Shown: positions 12,901 through 23,713 of the stretch, piece after piece
Layout of the letters: each line of letters starts with the position of its first letter
Numbering within the stretch: position 1 is the stretch's first letter
From: Boswellia sacra
Taxonomy: Eukaryota; Streptophyta; Magnoliopsida; Sapindales; Burseraceae
Length of the DNA: 64,000 nt
Direction: 5' to 3'
NCBI GenBank assembly: GCA_013180625.2
Contig: SNVD02009695.1
Coordinates: 62,001 to 126,000 of the forward strand
Position numbers and translations under genes: made by a program
The notes under the pieces: generated by a model
What the model saw: only the letters and a program-made list of their open reading frames with translations
Database searches by the model: none
What the model was told of the DNA's origin: nothing

Positions 12901-15900
12901 CTTTTGAAGGGTGGTTCACGCTTAGGAGGAACATTACGATCACTTACTGTAATTGGACGTGTCTGGAGGTGATCTCCAATTTTAGTGTCGACCTTGGGCT
13001 GTGCTGTAGGCAATTTAAATTCAGTCTTTGACTGGAACGTAGGAAACTTGGACAGCTTGGACGTAGTTGGATTAAGAGAAGCCCATATAATATTATTTTT
13101 ATCTTCAATCCTTTGGGCAAGTTCCATAATTTGGCCCAGCCCATTGGGCTGCAGTAAACGAATTTCAGCCCGCACATCTTGTTTCAGCCCATTAATAAAG
13201 GTGCTCTCCATCACTTCGTCAGGAATGCTCTCCAAAGGGGCAGCCAACATCTCAAACGTACGACGATAATCAGCCACCGATCCCTCCTGTTTAACAGCCA
13301 AAAATTGTTCACACAGACTCCCAGCTTGTGACGGCCTAAATCTCAAAAGCAATTGACGTTTCAACTCATCCCAGTTCTGAAATTCGGCTCGAGCACTTGC
13401 CCACTGATACCATGATAAAGCATCACCATCAAAACTAATGACCGCTGCTGCCATCTTTTCCTGTTCTGTGAGCTCATGGAGGATAAAAAATCTTTCTGCC
13501 CGAAAGACCCAAGCATCTGGGCTGTCTCCTGAAAATACCGGCATCTTTAATCGTCGATAGTTGCTCCAATTATAATTCGGGTTATTCTGTTCGATTGATC
13601 CTTCCCCTGGATTCCCAATCGCTGGAGGTCGTCGGTCATTTGCCAATGCGATCATGGCTTTTTGGGTTTCCTCCATTGACATCATCATCGTAATAACATT
13701 CTGTGAAAGTTTCTCCATAGTCCGTTCTAGCCCGGGGATCCTCTGTAATTCTACTCTCATTTCCCCGATTTCTTTTTCTAGTTTCTCCACTCTAGCTTCA
13801 GCCATCTTCTGTGCCATCAGAATTTGTTGAGGCTCTGATACCAAATGATAGGCACCTAAGCACCATGGAGAACCACACCCCAAAAGCTAGCTGTTAAGGT
13901 GGGAGAGCTAGGTACTTAAATACCCCATCAAGCAGCCCATACTACCCGATGTGGGACTTTGGCATCCCATACTACCAAGGTCCCTATCACATTCATACAT
14001 TGTATATACATGAGGCATCCCCCATTGTGTCTTATAGTTGTCATCTCTCTTCCCTTGAAGTGTGGCCCAAAATCAAATGGACCTCCATAGTTTTGACCAC
14101 ATGAACAACCTCCCCTGCTGTGTGCATTAGTTAGTTTAATCTGCTGATTTATTTGACTCATAAAATTCCTTATTATCCTTACTTTAGTGATCAGGTATGA
14201 ATTTGACCAATTTAACTCAATAATTTAACAAGTGCAAAAATCAATCAATAAATTATTATACCCTTAGATAAAACAAAATAAAAACAAGACGTTTTAAATC
14301 ATCGGTTATAAAGTAAAATTAAATGAATAACTTTCATTGGTAAAGAAAAAAATTAACAATAAAACAATTTTAACAATAAAAGCCATGTCATGGTACTTGG
14401 GTTAAAACATTTCTTTGAGTGTATGTCCAGAGAAATGCAAGAAATTCACAAACGAACAAATAACCGTGATTCAAATAGAATCCATGTCAAACTTAAACCA
14501 AACAAAAAGATTCCAAACCTATTTTAAGAAATGCTAAGAAGCGGGTCACACAACTTCTTTAATCTTTCTTCAAAGACACCTGTGGTCCAGGGCCTTAAGA
14601 GAATCTCAGCCAACTCTGGACATTTTAAGATCCTTTAGAAAGATTTTGGACTCTCCTTCCAATGTACAAAGATGAAAAATCTGCTGATTTGTTTAAATTC
14701 TTACTTCTTGTGAGATGAAAAGGTTGGATATGGTTTAGGTTTGTGGGATTTGGAGGTTAAACATGTGATTATGAGATTTTGGACTCTATAAAGAGAATGT
14801 CTATTTAAGTTGTTTGTGTTCAAATACAAGACAGAACCCAGGGAACAAAAGTATACTTGCAATGACTTGGTTTAAAAAAAAAGAAGTTTAGAATGAGAAA
14901 AGAATATATAAAAAAAATAAGAAGAGGAAACAACGGAAATGATATTTTTTAAGAATTTTATTTATTCATTCTTGTAAAGTTACTATTACCTTGTGTTGTA
15001 CTATTAATAGACAAAGAAGTTTACAGAACTAAAAGGTCTGCTTGATTTAACACTATGCCAAGGAGGAGGTAAACAAAATTTGCCTGTTAATTTATTATTA
15101 ATATTCCTTCTGTTCTCACGATCATCATTGTTCCCTTTTATTGATTCTGTTAAATGCCAATTAGGGAAGCAGCATATCTCATATTTCTTAATACTCTGCT
15201 CTTTAATAAGCTTTTCCTTTACATGATATGCATAGTGCAGCATTGTCAAAGACTGGTTTTACTAGCTTCTTAGCATAGATTCTCTCAAACTTCAATCCAT
15301 AAATTTAAAACCAGAAGAAGTCAAATAAACTTTTCTCATGTAGATAATACGTGAAACAACAATCTTCTCTAACTATGTGTATTTTATGATGACTTACACA
15401 GTTAATTTTTACAATTCTGCACCACACCACTTTGCTTCTGATTAGCGTCACATACAATAAAAATCTGGTTGCCATATTTTAAGCAGAGCATAATAGAAAT
15501 TTACTAAATTTTTGAGATAGCGGTACAATCAGATAGAAAAGAGAGAAACTAAATCTGAGTTTTACAACAATCAAAAACTGTTTTAGCTTTCCTAGAGTTC
15601 AAAGCCACAAGTTTTCATGAATGTTCAATTGATAATTTGGCTAGTTTCATTTTCATTTACATATTGTCTCGCTATGGTGGCTTTCAACCTTCTATTGCAA
15701 TTTTCAAGAGTTTCCTCACAACTTTTAGTCCTTCAATGGCCTCTATGGTGTTGCACTAACTGTTATATTATATATGAATAACATTGTCTAGAGTTATCTT
15801 AATATACACCCTAAAGGGTGCATTTTAAGAAATACAAAAGCACAAATAACAATTGTGATTATTCTATTTAAAGAAATATTTTTCCTTAATAAACAATTTT

Positions 15901-17876
15901 TTTCTTAAATGGTTAGATACATTTATCACTTACCATTTTAATATTTTTACAAGTGATAAATGTACAGAACTGACAATAAAGGGAAAGGTAATTTTACCTG
16001 TGTTTCCTAATCCAGGTTTTGATTGCATGATTCCCTGACTATAGAGTGAAGAAGGATCCATAGGCATAGATCTCTGATTTGCACCAAGGTTCATTTCACC
16101 TTTGATGTCCTAAAATAAAGGATTGAGAGCTTAATAAAACTGAGAGAAAAATATATAAAATGAAAAAGTAGCACAAAACATAGCAACATGTTTTCCAAGT
16201 AGTTACAGGGGTTTGTTGAGATCGTGCCTGAATTTGCTGCAATGCTGCAGTCACACTTCCATGATTTCCTTGGACCAACTGACTGTATCAAATGAAGAAC
16301 ACTGGAATCAGCAACTTACGAGAAGTAGTAAATAAATGTCAGAAAACTTTCATAGAAAATTTTACCCAGGATGATTTGTAGCTGATTTCAGAAGGGCCAT
16401 CCTGGCATCAAGAAGTGGTTGGGATGTCTCCGAACCTACTGAATTCCCCATGGAATTTGTATGTTTCATACGTTCTTCGTACATTTTTGCTGCCAATGCA
16501 CTTGCATTTGACTGCCCTACCATCCCTTCAGAATTTACAGCATTTACCGGCCCACCAAGGGATGGATGACTTGGATTCCTTTGTTGTAACTGAGCCTGGC
16601 GCATTAACTGCAACTGCTGCATTTGCATTTGTTGCTGTTCTTTTGCTTTAATTTGTTGCACCTGCATGGCAATATTTAGCGGGAAAGGAAGAAAACAATG
16701 AAGTTAACATAATTTTCTAATGGCAGGCAACAACAACGACTCGCTCTGAAGTTAAAGAAGCCACCTCTATATACGAGGCAGCAGCCTCAGAATGTTTCTC
16801 ATTTGTCCTTGCTATAAATATGTCCCAAAACACAGACCACCATTCAAAAAGAAACCCTCCAGGAGCATCAATTGCTGCATACATAAGTTAGATATTAAAT
16901 AAAATTCTTGCTCAAACTCTTTCTCAAAATACTCCAACTTTCTTCCTTTTTCTGCTTAGAAACTGATAAATTGAATTTAAAAAATAAAACGAAATAAATC
17001 TGATTTACATCAGTGGACCAGTTGTCCACAAAAGATCAAATAAATCAGGATAAAGGTAACAAATGTACATAAAACAACAACAAAAATCTAAGCTGTAAAA
17101 CTCTTACTTATCCTGAAACAAAAGAAACCAAGATATAAAACATTAACAAAAACCCATTCCAGTCTAAGTTTTATAAAGAGAAACACAAACAATAAGTCTT
17201 AAGAAGCCCAGGAGAAAAATAAAGTCAAAGCCAGTCCAATAACTCTCTACTTTAACCTTTTCATGTTTTTCACCAAAACTATGATTATTTCTTTCTTGCT
17301 CAAATAAAACTTCAAAGAGTTTTGAAAGTTTTCTTTCGTTTCTGAAAGGCAAAAATAATCCAATCTAATTACACATCATATTGAGTTAGCATTCACGTAG
17401 CTAAATAAGTGTGAAATTCGTATAAATCTAAATTAACAACTTGAACACTATGGTTCAACCAAGAGAAATGCTATACAAACAAAAGTCATGCACTACAACC
17501 TACAAGATTACCATGGCAATATCCCACATTTCAAACGCCAATAAAATAAAAAGTCTTAATTCTTAAGGAAACAAGACAAGACACTATTCCATCACACATA
17601 CTAACATCAAAATTCAAGTAAAGATAAACTTGTGTGGCTCAATATATTATACCTACTGGATCCGGAGCAACCTTTCCTTCATTCATGAAGGACTTGGCAG
17701 TGGCATGCAACTTTTTCTTGACCAAATAGTCATAAATATACACATCAAGCCTAAAATTGAGAAAATTGAACAACAATAAGAACCCATCTAGAGAAAGCAA
17801 CTGATAACATAGTTAGCAACAGCACACACATTACATACATCTTATCTGCTTCCCAGTTACTGCTTTGCTGCGCCAT
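365..17876 (-). CDS. LUH: LEUNIG_HOMOLOG (LUH) transcriptional co-repressor, 16 coding exons, C-terminus off the window
   Basis: Gro/Tup1-type plant co-repressor; the family acts in the nucleus with SEUSS-type adaptors, and Arabidopsis LUH (MUM1) controls seed-coat mucilage and cell-wall genes. Exons read on the minus strand: 17876-17839, 17750-17653, 16874-16765, 16661-16366, 16282-16207, 16109-15998, 8580-8531, 8439-8173, 5156-5085, 4856-4626, 3984-3843, 3767-3658, 1734-1585, 1071-916, 797-681, 556-365. The sum is 2217 nt (739 codons) with no stop, and every junction keeps phase. Order: LUFS domain, Gln-rich linker, WD40 repeats. The linker and WD40 wording fit LUH better than LUG. About 47 residues of the last WD repeat are missing, to the left of position 365. 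Introns 6 and 8 carry retroelements. The start is the first ATG, reading [13 protein letters not shown], which is typical of the family. Paralogue assignment is by remembered similarity. Confidence 0.93.
6690..7853 (-). mobile_element. Small non-coding LTR element (TRIM-like or deleted copia) in LUH intron 8
   Basis: Two direct repeats of about 165 bp (7853-7683 and 6852-6690 on the minus strand) share AATTCTATTCTAGGT and TATTGATATGT with many substitutions. Just inside the upstream copy is TGGTAACAAAGCAGG (7651-7664), a degraded initiator-Met tRNA primer site. Just before the downstream copy is a purine run, CCAACTTGAGAGGTAG (about 6853-6868), placed as a polypurine tract. The internal part, about 0.8 kb, has no ORF. 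It is old, judged by repeat divergence, and reads in the same direction as LUH. Confidence 0.62.
9020..9262 (-). repeat. Probable 3' LTR (partial) of the gypsy element
   Basis: It follows the gag-pol stop at once. The minus strand shows GGTTATAAAAAGAGGAGAAGG (TATA-like), a GAGAGAGATAGCC stretch, and a run ending near GGAATAATACAATCTGCCC, typical of an LTR's R/U5 part. No second copy is found next to the primer site at 13.84 kb, so calling it an LTR rests on position and composition only. Confidence 0.5.
9264..12626 (-). pseudogene. pol: Gypsy pol: protease, reverse transcriptase, RNase H, integrase, chromodomain
   Basis: In frame with gag. Protease: [13 protein letters not shown] at the start. 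Reverse transcriptase: [35 protein letters not shown] and the catalytic box [10 protein letters not shown]. RNase [13 protein letters not shown]. Integrase: zinc-binding [10 protein letters not shown]...CPICQQ, then the DD35E residues in [19 protein letters not shown] and [14 protein letters not shown]. An in-frame TGA at 9785-9783 separates this from 163 further codons (9755-9264) with [12 protein letters not shown] and a chromodomain-like [15 protein letters not shown]. Apart from two stops the frame is intact over about 4.6 kb. Confidence 0.92.
12627..13883 (-). pseudogene. gag: Gypsy gag (capsid/nucleocapsid) part of gag-pol
   Basis: The open stretch is 418 codons. The likely true start is the ATG of [20 protein letters not shown] (13815), because the earlier Met overlaps the primer site. 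It contains a coiled-coil N-terminus, a retrotransposon-gag domain ([18 protein letters not shown], then [18 protein letters not shown]) and a zinc knuckle, [15 protein letters not shown] (CX2CX4HX4C-like with altered spacing). It ends at a TAG (12629-12627) that lies in the same frame as the protease, so gag and pol were probably one polyprotein. Confidence 0.85.
13831..13844 (-). other. Primer binding site of the gypsy element
   Basis: The minus strand reads TTGGTATCAGAGCC, complementary to the 3' end of plant initiator-Met tRNA, the usual primer of plant LTR retrotransposons. The first gag ATG follows closely. Confidence 0.8.
16765..17876 (-). other. LUH: LUH exons 1-3 encoding the LUFS domain
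   Basis: The exons read [14 protein letters not shown], then [20 protein letters not shown], then [20 protein letters not shown] and AAASYIE. This is the LUFS domain (LUG/LUH, Flo8, single-stranded DNA-binding protein), which contains a LisH-like start and binds the SEUSS co-regulator. All acceptors are AG and donors GT: exon 1 ends AT|GTATGT and exon 2 ends GTAG|GTATAA. The short 38-nt coding part of exon 1 matches family gene structure as I know it. Confidence 0.92.
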
Positions 17877-18420
17877 CGTTCAGGTCTGGCACAACCAAAC
17901 ACAAATGGCTGCTGAAAAATATAAGTAATCAAAATCCATTTCCCCAATTATAAGAAACACTAGCAACGGCTCAATTATGTTCCGTTAAACTCAATCAATC
18001 GAATATTAGATTCAATAATACAGATGGAATGGATCAAAGCCAACATTACATTACCAATTTAAGCTTTCTAATTCTGCAACGTCAACGATCTCAGTAGCTC
18101 CTGCATTAATCAATCAAACAAATTTGAAATTCAAAAACAAAATGATCTCCAAATCAACTTCAGATTCATTCTCACCAAACTCTTCATTTAACCATAAGCA
18201 TAACCAATAAATAATTTATTCAACTCTTAGCTAGAAGCTAACCAGCTGCTGAGGAAAGGCAGGCAAGCGTTTGAACGCCTTCTCAACTTGATTTGGAAAA
18301 TCAACGAACCTAAGGCTCGTACTAGCAAAGCTCAGGTTTGGAGCTGAAGCTAGGCCAAACCTATTTCACATTCACAATTTCACCCTTCTACTTTCATCGT
18401 ATTTTCTTTTAAGGCCCGGG
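17877..18420 (-). promoter_or_regulatory. LUH: LUH 5' UTR exons and proximal promoter
   Basis: Upstream of the ATG the minus strand shows plausible UTR splice sites: an acceptor TTCAGCAG just before 17919, a UTR exon of about 18101-18056 (AATGCAG acceptor, then TTG|GTAATG donor), and a first exon ending CAGCTG|GTTAGC near 18242. I infer that transcription begins around 18300-18420. I see no clear TATA box at a fixed distance. Two UTR introns would be consistent with other plant LUG/LUH genes. Confidence 0.5.
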
Positions 18421-20110
18421 TGAAGTGATAGCTGTATCCGTATCTACTGCGCGCAGATGAAATTAACTTATGGCCGTTCGATAGTGGGGTCAGTGGGCGC
18501 ATCACCAGATGACGCTGCGTTCCTGTCGGCTTGCCAATCGTAATGCTACTCCTAATCGGCGAATGAAGGGATATTTATTTAACACTATTACATTAATTAT
18601 TTATTAGATAATTTTATAATTATAAAGTTTATACACAAAATTAATATGATATTACTTATTTAATATTATATGATTCATCAATATTTATTATATTGATAAT
18701 TTATTTTACTATTTTCATTCATTCGATACTATGTCAAGTTTGTAGACAAATTTTATATACAAATTTTGTGATTGTAACATTATTGTTATTTATTTTATTA
18801 ATTAAAATTACTTTGGTAATACGTTCATAAACCCCCTGTGGTTTGCCCTAATCCCATTTACCCCGTGATGTTTGGGAAATACAGTTTCTCCCCTATTGTT
18901 TACGTATGTCGCTAAAGTTAACAGAATAAGCGTAGAATAGCAATGTTCATACATGTAAAACAATGGAAAAATGTCACACACTACCCTTACCTTTTACGAA
19001 ATTGTCATGTAAAAATGTATTTTACCAATTTGTATAATGACAATCCTATCTTTTTAAAAAATCATCATGGGCTACCTTCCATTAATTTAAACGTTTGAAG
19101 GCATCAACTTTCCATCCAAAATCTCCGCAATTATCAATATACCCTTGACCCGCATAAAAAAATGGGTTAATATCATAGACCACCCCTATATTTTCGCTTA
19201 ATTACGTCCATAGTCGTTGTTTGGATTTTTTGTCTTCAGCTACCCCTAACTTTTCAAAAAAAAAATAGTGGACCACCCTTCTATTAGAAATTCCGTCAGA
19301 TTTTTGTAAATAAGTTGAAATAACATGGCTAAAATTGTCTGTTAAATTAACTCCACTTTCTCTTTCCCCACTTTATGAAAATTTCTTTGTTGTCTTTTCT
19401 TCTGGTTCGCGCACTGGTTCACCTACCCTACTTCATGCAAAGCTGAACTAAAGCATCGTCTTCCAAAAGCCTGAAAAATCCTTGAAGTTAATGTGAACAT
19501 CAACTGGTAAGTTTTTTTTTTTTTTTATGATTCACTTCTTGGATGCCATGCATGTAAGCTGGAATGAAAAACTTTGTGTTATTGCACCTGTTGTATTTTT
19601 TTTTTTTTTGCTTTTTCAATAAGCTTCAAAGTTTCTTTTTCTTCTTTTGTTGATATATGTAGTGCTGTGTGCATTGCATTTGTCTAAAAATATTAAAATC
19701 AAAGCCCTATTAATTTGATTATATTTGGGGGTTTTTAAAATTGAGGTGAAAATCGTATAGTTGATATGTTATTTTTGCTAGTTGGACTGCTATATTAACA
19801 TGCATGTGTCCTTGGTGTTGAGTTTATATTAGTTTCATGATCTTGTTCTTCTGTAATCTATAACTATTGATGCGTAAACATAGGGGTTTTCAGAATTGAA
19901 GTTATAATTATATTATTTATGTGTCTTTTTTAATGGTTTTATTGTTAAGGATTGAAATGCATGTAAATTTATGCTACAATATATATTATAGTAGCTATGA
20001 ATTTCTCTTCCCTGTCTAATCTGTTAACTCATGATGTTTTTTTCCTGTGTTTAACATAATTTGTAATCATATATACTACAATATTTTGTGAGTTTATTTG
20101 TAAAAGCATA
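18421..20110. other. Intergenic, AT-rich, with probable MULE terminal and 5' sequence
   Basis: No host gene. At 18,828-18,870 there is AAACCCCCTGTGGTTTGCCC, a phrase typical of plant transposon ends. At 19,165-19,300 there is a similar GGGTTAATATCATAGACCACC. A possible 5' UTR exon ends AACTG|GTAAG near 19,510 and would feed the transposase fragment at 20.1 kb. Homopolymer T runs lie at about 19,509-19,526 and 19,596-19,609. Confidence 0.4.
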
Positions 20111-20161
20111 TTGATATGTTTTTCTTGTGTGTTTAATGTTATTGATGCATATGGTAGTGAG

Positions 20162-20840
20162 ATGGATGTGTTTTTCTTAACATTGAGATGTAATGGTACC
20201 CAAATACCATTTGGTTTTGTTAACCCTAATAAAGTGTCAAGAATAGGTCTTTTTCAGGTTGCTAATGAGATTATTGGTCTGGGGGTTGTTGATTTTAGGG
20301 ATAATAAATTTAGTGTTGAGTTGCCTTGGAATGGTGAGACTAGAGTTATTGACAATGACTCCCAGTTCTTAGAATTGTTGAAAATGTTTGAAAAAAATTA
20401 TGATTTCGAAATTACAATTGATGTTGAGGTTGCCCTTGTGGAAACTGATTCTTTGAACTGCCAGTTACCCGAAAATTAGGTTCAAAGATTAACTATAGGT
20501 GATAAAGAAAAAGAGAATGATATTGGGTTGGGTTCTAATATAGGTGAAAATGAGATTAAACCTGGGTTAGGTGCAATTTAGATGAAAATGAAGTTAGGAG
20601 TGCTGAGTTAGGTTATGATTTAGGTGAAGATAAACCTGTAGGTGCCAACGGAGCTGCACCTGAGGTGACCAATTTACAACAAACTATAGAAAAAGAAGCT
20701 GAACCTGAGAATTCCAATGTAGAACCATGTACTAAACCTGAGTTGCCCAATGTAGAACAAAATGTAGAAAGAGGAGTATCTTCTGAGTTGCCTAACCTGG
20801 ATGGTGTAGAAAATTCAATAGGCCATAGTGGGTTTCATTA
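20162..20840 (+). pseudogene. N-terminal fragment of a Mutator-like transposase (PB1-like region)
   Basis: A frame from MDVFFLTLRCNGTQIPFGFV to 20479 includes GLGVVDFRDNKFSVELPWNG and NYDFEITIDVEVAL. This resembles the PB1-like domain plus acidic linker at the start of plant MuDR transposases; I do not recognise it with certainty. Beyond the stop, shifted frames continue an acidic, Pro/Glu/Asn-rich stretch (PELPNVEQNVERG, ESDSDDELKF) to about 20,860. The DNA-binding, catalytic and SWIM parts are absent; tandem repeats begin directly after it. Confidence 0.45.
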
Positions 20841-20869
20841 GAATCTGATTCCGATGATGAGTTAAAATT

Positions 20870-21715
20870 TAAGCTTATAATATACTTGTTAAATGTTAAC
20901 AAAGGTAAAGTAGAGTTTAACAATGCAAGGACATTCATACATAGAATAAAAACTTGTTGTTTAACGCATTAAATTAAAATTTAAGCTTCTAATTTATTTG
21001 TTAATGTTAAAAAAATATGAAACAAAGTTTAAAAATGTGAAAGACATAATAAATAGGCAAAAAAAAAGTTGTTGTTTAACACATTAAATTGATATTTAAG
21101 CTTCTGACGTATTTTTTAATGTAAACAAATGTGAAACAAAGTTTAACAATAGAAAAACATGATAAACAGGAATAAAAACTTGTTGTTTTAATACACTATG
21201 TGATTGTTTAAGCTTCTAATATATTTGTTAACGATAACAAACATAAAGTTTAACAATGCAAGGAAACCATATTTTTTAATGTTAAAAAATGTAAAACAAA
21301 ATTTAACAATGCAAAGACATGATAAATAGGAAAAAAATTGTGGTTTAACATAGTAAATTGATATTTTATCTTTTAACAGATTTCTTAATGTTAACAAATG
21401 TAAAACAAAGTTTAACAAGGCAAAAATAAATTAAATATGCAAAAAAAATTGTTGTTTAATATACTAATTTAATGTCTAAGCATGTCATATATTTGTTAAT
21501 GTTAACAAATGAAAATTAAAGTTTAACAATGCAAATACAAAATAAATAGGAACAAAAACTTGTTGTTTAACACACTAAATTAATATTTAAGCTTCTAATA
21601 CATTTGTTAATGTTAACAAATATAAAACAAAGTTTAATAATGCAACGACATCATAAATAGGTAAAAAAAAAAACTTGTTGTTTAACATGCTAAACTTATA
21701 TTAAAGCTTCTATAA
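20870..21715. repeat. AT-rich tandem repeat array, block 1 (about 8 copies)
   Basis: The repeat is about 110-118 bp. A typical unit runs: TTTAAGCTTCTAATATATTT, then GTTAATGTTAACAAATGTAA, then AACAAAGTTTAACAATGCAA, then GACATCATAAATAGGCAAAA, then CTTGTTGTTTAACACACTAA. The core TTTGTTAATGTTAACAAA is a near-palindrome. Copies differ by point changes and A-run length. No coding potential. Confidence 0.93.
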
Positions 21716-23713
21716 GAAATTATGCGGAAACATATTGGCATTGAGATTGATAATTAATGAAAAACTAAATCACACACACAAAGAGACACCATCTTTATGC
21801 AGGAACCCGGACTCAAAATTGATCAAATCAAGGCAACAGAAATAACTCTGGGACTAGGATCTAGCAATCACAGGCTTCAAAAACTTTTTGTGTTTTCTCA
21901 CCACTTTGGTTCCAAGGTCTGACTGTAAGATGCTTCAATTAAGATGTGTGGGCATCAAAGTTCACTAGACTAAGCCTAAAATCAAATAAGGAGAGTTACA
22001 AGACACAAAGGGAGATGAAACATCACACTAGCCAGGGAAGGAGGCTTGTCTACGTTTTCTCTCAGGGCAGTGTCTTAGGGTGGCACAAATTTCAAGGAAC
22101 CCTTATATAGGTTCTCCAATGTGAAAATCGTAGGCCCTTGCTTATTTGTACCTTTCCTTGTTCTATAATAATTGGGCTTCCTTGTTTCTTTAGGTTTTAA
22201 TTTAATATAAACCTTTATTGGGCCTTTAAATGGATTTATTCCACTTAAGACCAACTTAAGTATAAATCCTAATTTTAATTAACATCTTAATTAATTTCAA
22301 TATTTAATTGATCTCTATTAATCAAATATTTGGCCCAATTAGCCCATTATCATGTATTTAATTTAATACTTGGTTTTTATTCTCCAATAAACCCAATTAA
22401 ATAAAACAAAATAATTCCTTTTAGTTTAATTCAATTCAAGTTTTTTTTTTTAGCTATCAAAGGGATTTTGATAGACATATTTAATTACAAGCTTTAATAA
22501 AGTTGGCCTAGTACCCTATTATCTCATAATTGCAGTGGACTTCACTCATTAACTTTGGTCATTTCCACTATAGGTCCAAAGCTGCACTCTTTAATTGAAT
22601 ATTCTTTACAGAAAGCTTTAATAATTTAATGTAATTAAATTATTTTCTTTTAAGCTCTATCTACTGAGCAACAAGTTTACATAACTACCCTTCATGGAAT
22701 ACCAATAATTGGAGTGAGGTATAATTTATCATTTTACCCCTCCAATTACATCTTGAACTCTTGATATTAGTTTTACACCATTTAAGTGATTTAAGTTTAT
22801 TCAAATAAATTTTAGTTTAATGAACAACCTTTCATTGAACACTTAGCTAAGATTTAATCACTTAAAACCTTACAAAACCATCATAGTGGTATTCTGCAAT
22901 CCCTTAAGAGTCATGAATTTCATATCTATGGTATAGTATCAACTAATATACATATCTTACAATCCATACTAGCTAAGGCATTGGCCTTTCATTGATATCT
23001 CACTTTTTATTCTAGTAAAAAATCATAGCCTGCCTACTAGAGGTATACTACCCACTTAGGATTAAAGTAGGAATGCTTTTAGTGCTTGATTGTGGTAACT
23101 TACATTCGGTCACAGTATTTCTACCGAATTTTATAATTCCATCTAGTCTGTGTTCAATGCATTTATAGTATACAAGTGTCTTTGTCCTGAAGTTTCCACT
23201 TTAAATGGTTAGAGACTCACCATTTCCCATTAAAGACAAACCACACAACAACCTTGTCCAAACATAATGCTAGCTATTGTTTGTAGGTTAAACTAATTTT
23301 AAGCTATGATAAAATTCTATGTCTCATATATATCTCATATATATAGAATTTTATCATTAGACAAGCTCTGGATTAGTCATTGATACAATCATATTTGGGT
23401 ATAAATGAATAATAACAACTTTATTTATTAATGATGTTTCAACAAATTATAGAAAATATTCATCACTCTTAAGGCATATATCTAATAATTTAACATGGTT
23501 CGGCGTCAATTGCCTATCCGTGGTGAGGAGATAATACACCAAACCTGGTATTCTATCCAATACCTAATACTATAGAGCCCTGAAACTATTCTTCATTTCA
23601 CTTGCTCCCATAGTGTTGTTCAACCATCTCTTTTACAACTCTTCCCACATCTTACCTTTATGTCTAATCCCTCTCTCATACCTAGAATTGATTCTCAACT
23701 CCTATAATTATAT
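21716..23713 (-). mobile_element. LTR-like insertion (probable solo LTR of a copia element) splitting the tandem array
   Basis: The tandem repeat stops at about 21,715 and resumes at about 23,714. The 2-kb segment between has no ORF. On the minus strand, near 23,490, it reads TTATTAGATATATGCCTTAA and later CAATGCCAATATGTTTCCGC at the other end, which looks like a copia LTR. A tail at 23,490-23,710 contains ACATGGTTCGGCGTCAATTG, a phrase common in LTR leaders. I could not find exact ends or a target-site duplication. Confidence 0.45.

Larger units (their letters stand above)
9020..14160 (-). mobile_element. Ty3/gypsy chromovirus-type retrotransposon in LUH intron 6
   Basis: A gag-pol reading frame (13883-9264) lies in the same orientation as the host gene. 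A primer site for initiator-Met tRNA (TTGGTATCAGAGCC) is at 13844-13831. The 3' flank (9262-9020) contains a TATA-like TATAAAAA and looks like an LTR. The 5' flank (13845-14150) also looks like an LTR end, but the two flanks do not resemble each other. The outer limits are therefore approximate and I found no target-site duplication. The order PR-RT-RH-IN and a C-terminal chromodomain-like segment place it in Ty3/gypsy. Confidence 0.85.
4626..16661 (-). other. LUH: LUH exons 4-10: Gln-rich central linker
   Basis: Exon 4 (16661-16366) encodes [20 protein letters not shown] and then a Ser/Asn-rich stretch. Exons 5-8 contain [38 protein letters not shown] and a poly-Gln run near 8340. Exon 9 (5156-5085) is very Gln/Ser rich. 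Exon 10 encodes [19 protein letters not shown] and ends ASSTNQL. Low-complexity Gln linkers between LUFS and WD40 are normal for this family. Exon 9 has a weak-looking donor (CAG|GTTGTT). Intron 6 is 7.4 kb and intron 8 is 3.0 kb, both enlarged by retroelements. Confidence 0.88.

Noticed and set aside
13928..14161. 77-codon frame [20 protein letters not shown]
   Set aside because: Lies in the LTR-like leader of the gypsy element; no similarity to a known protein that I can see.
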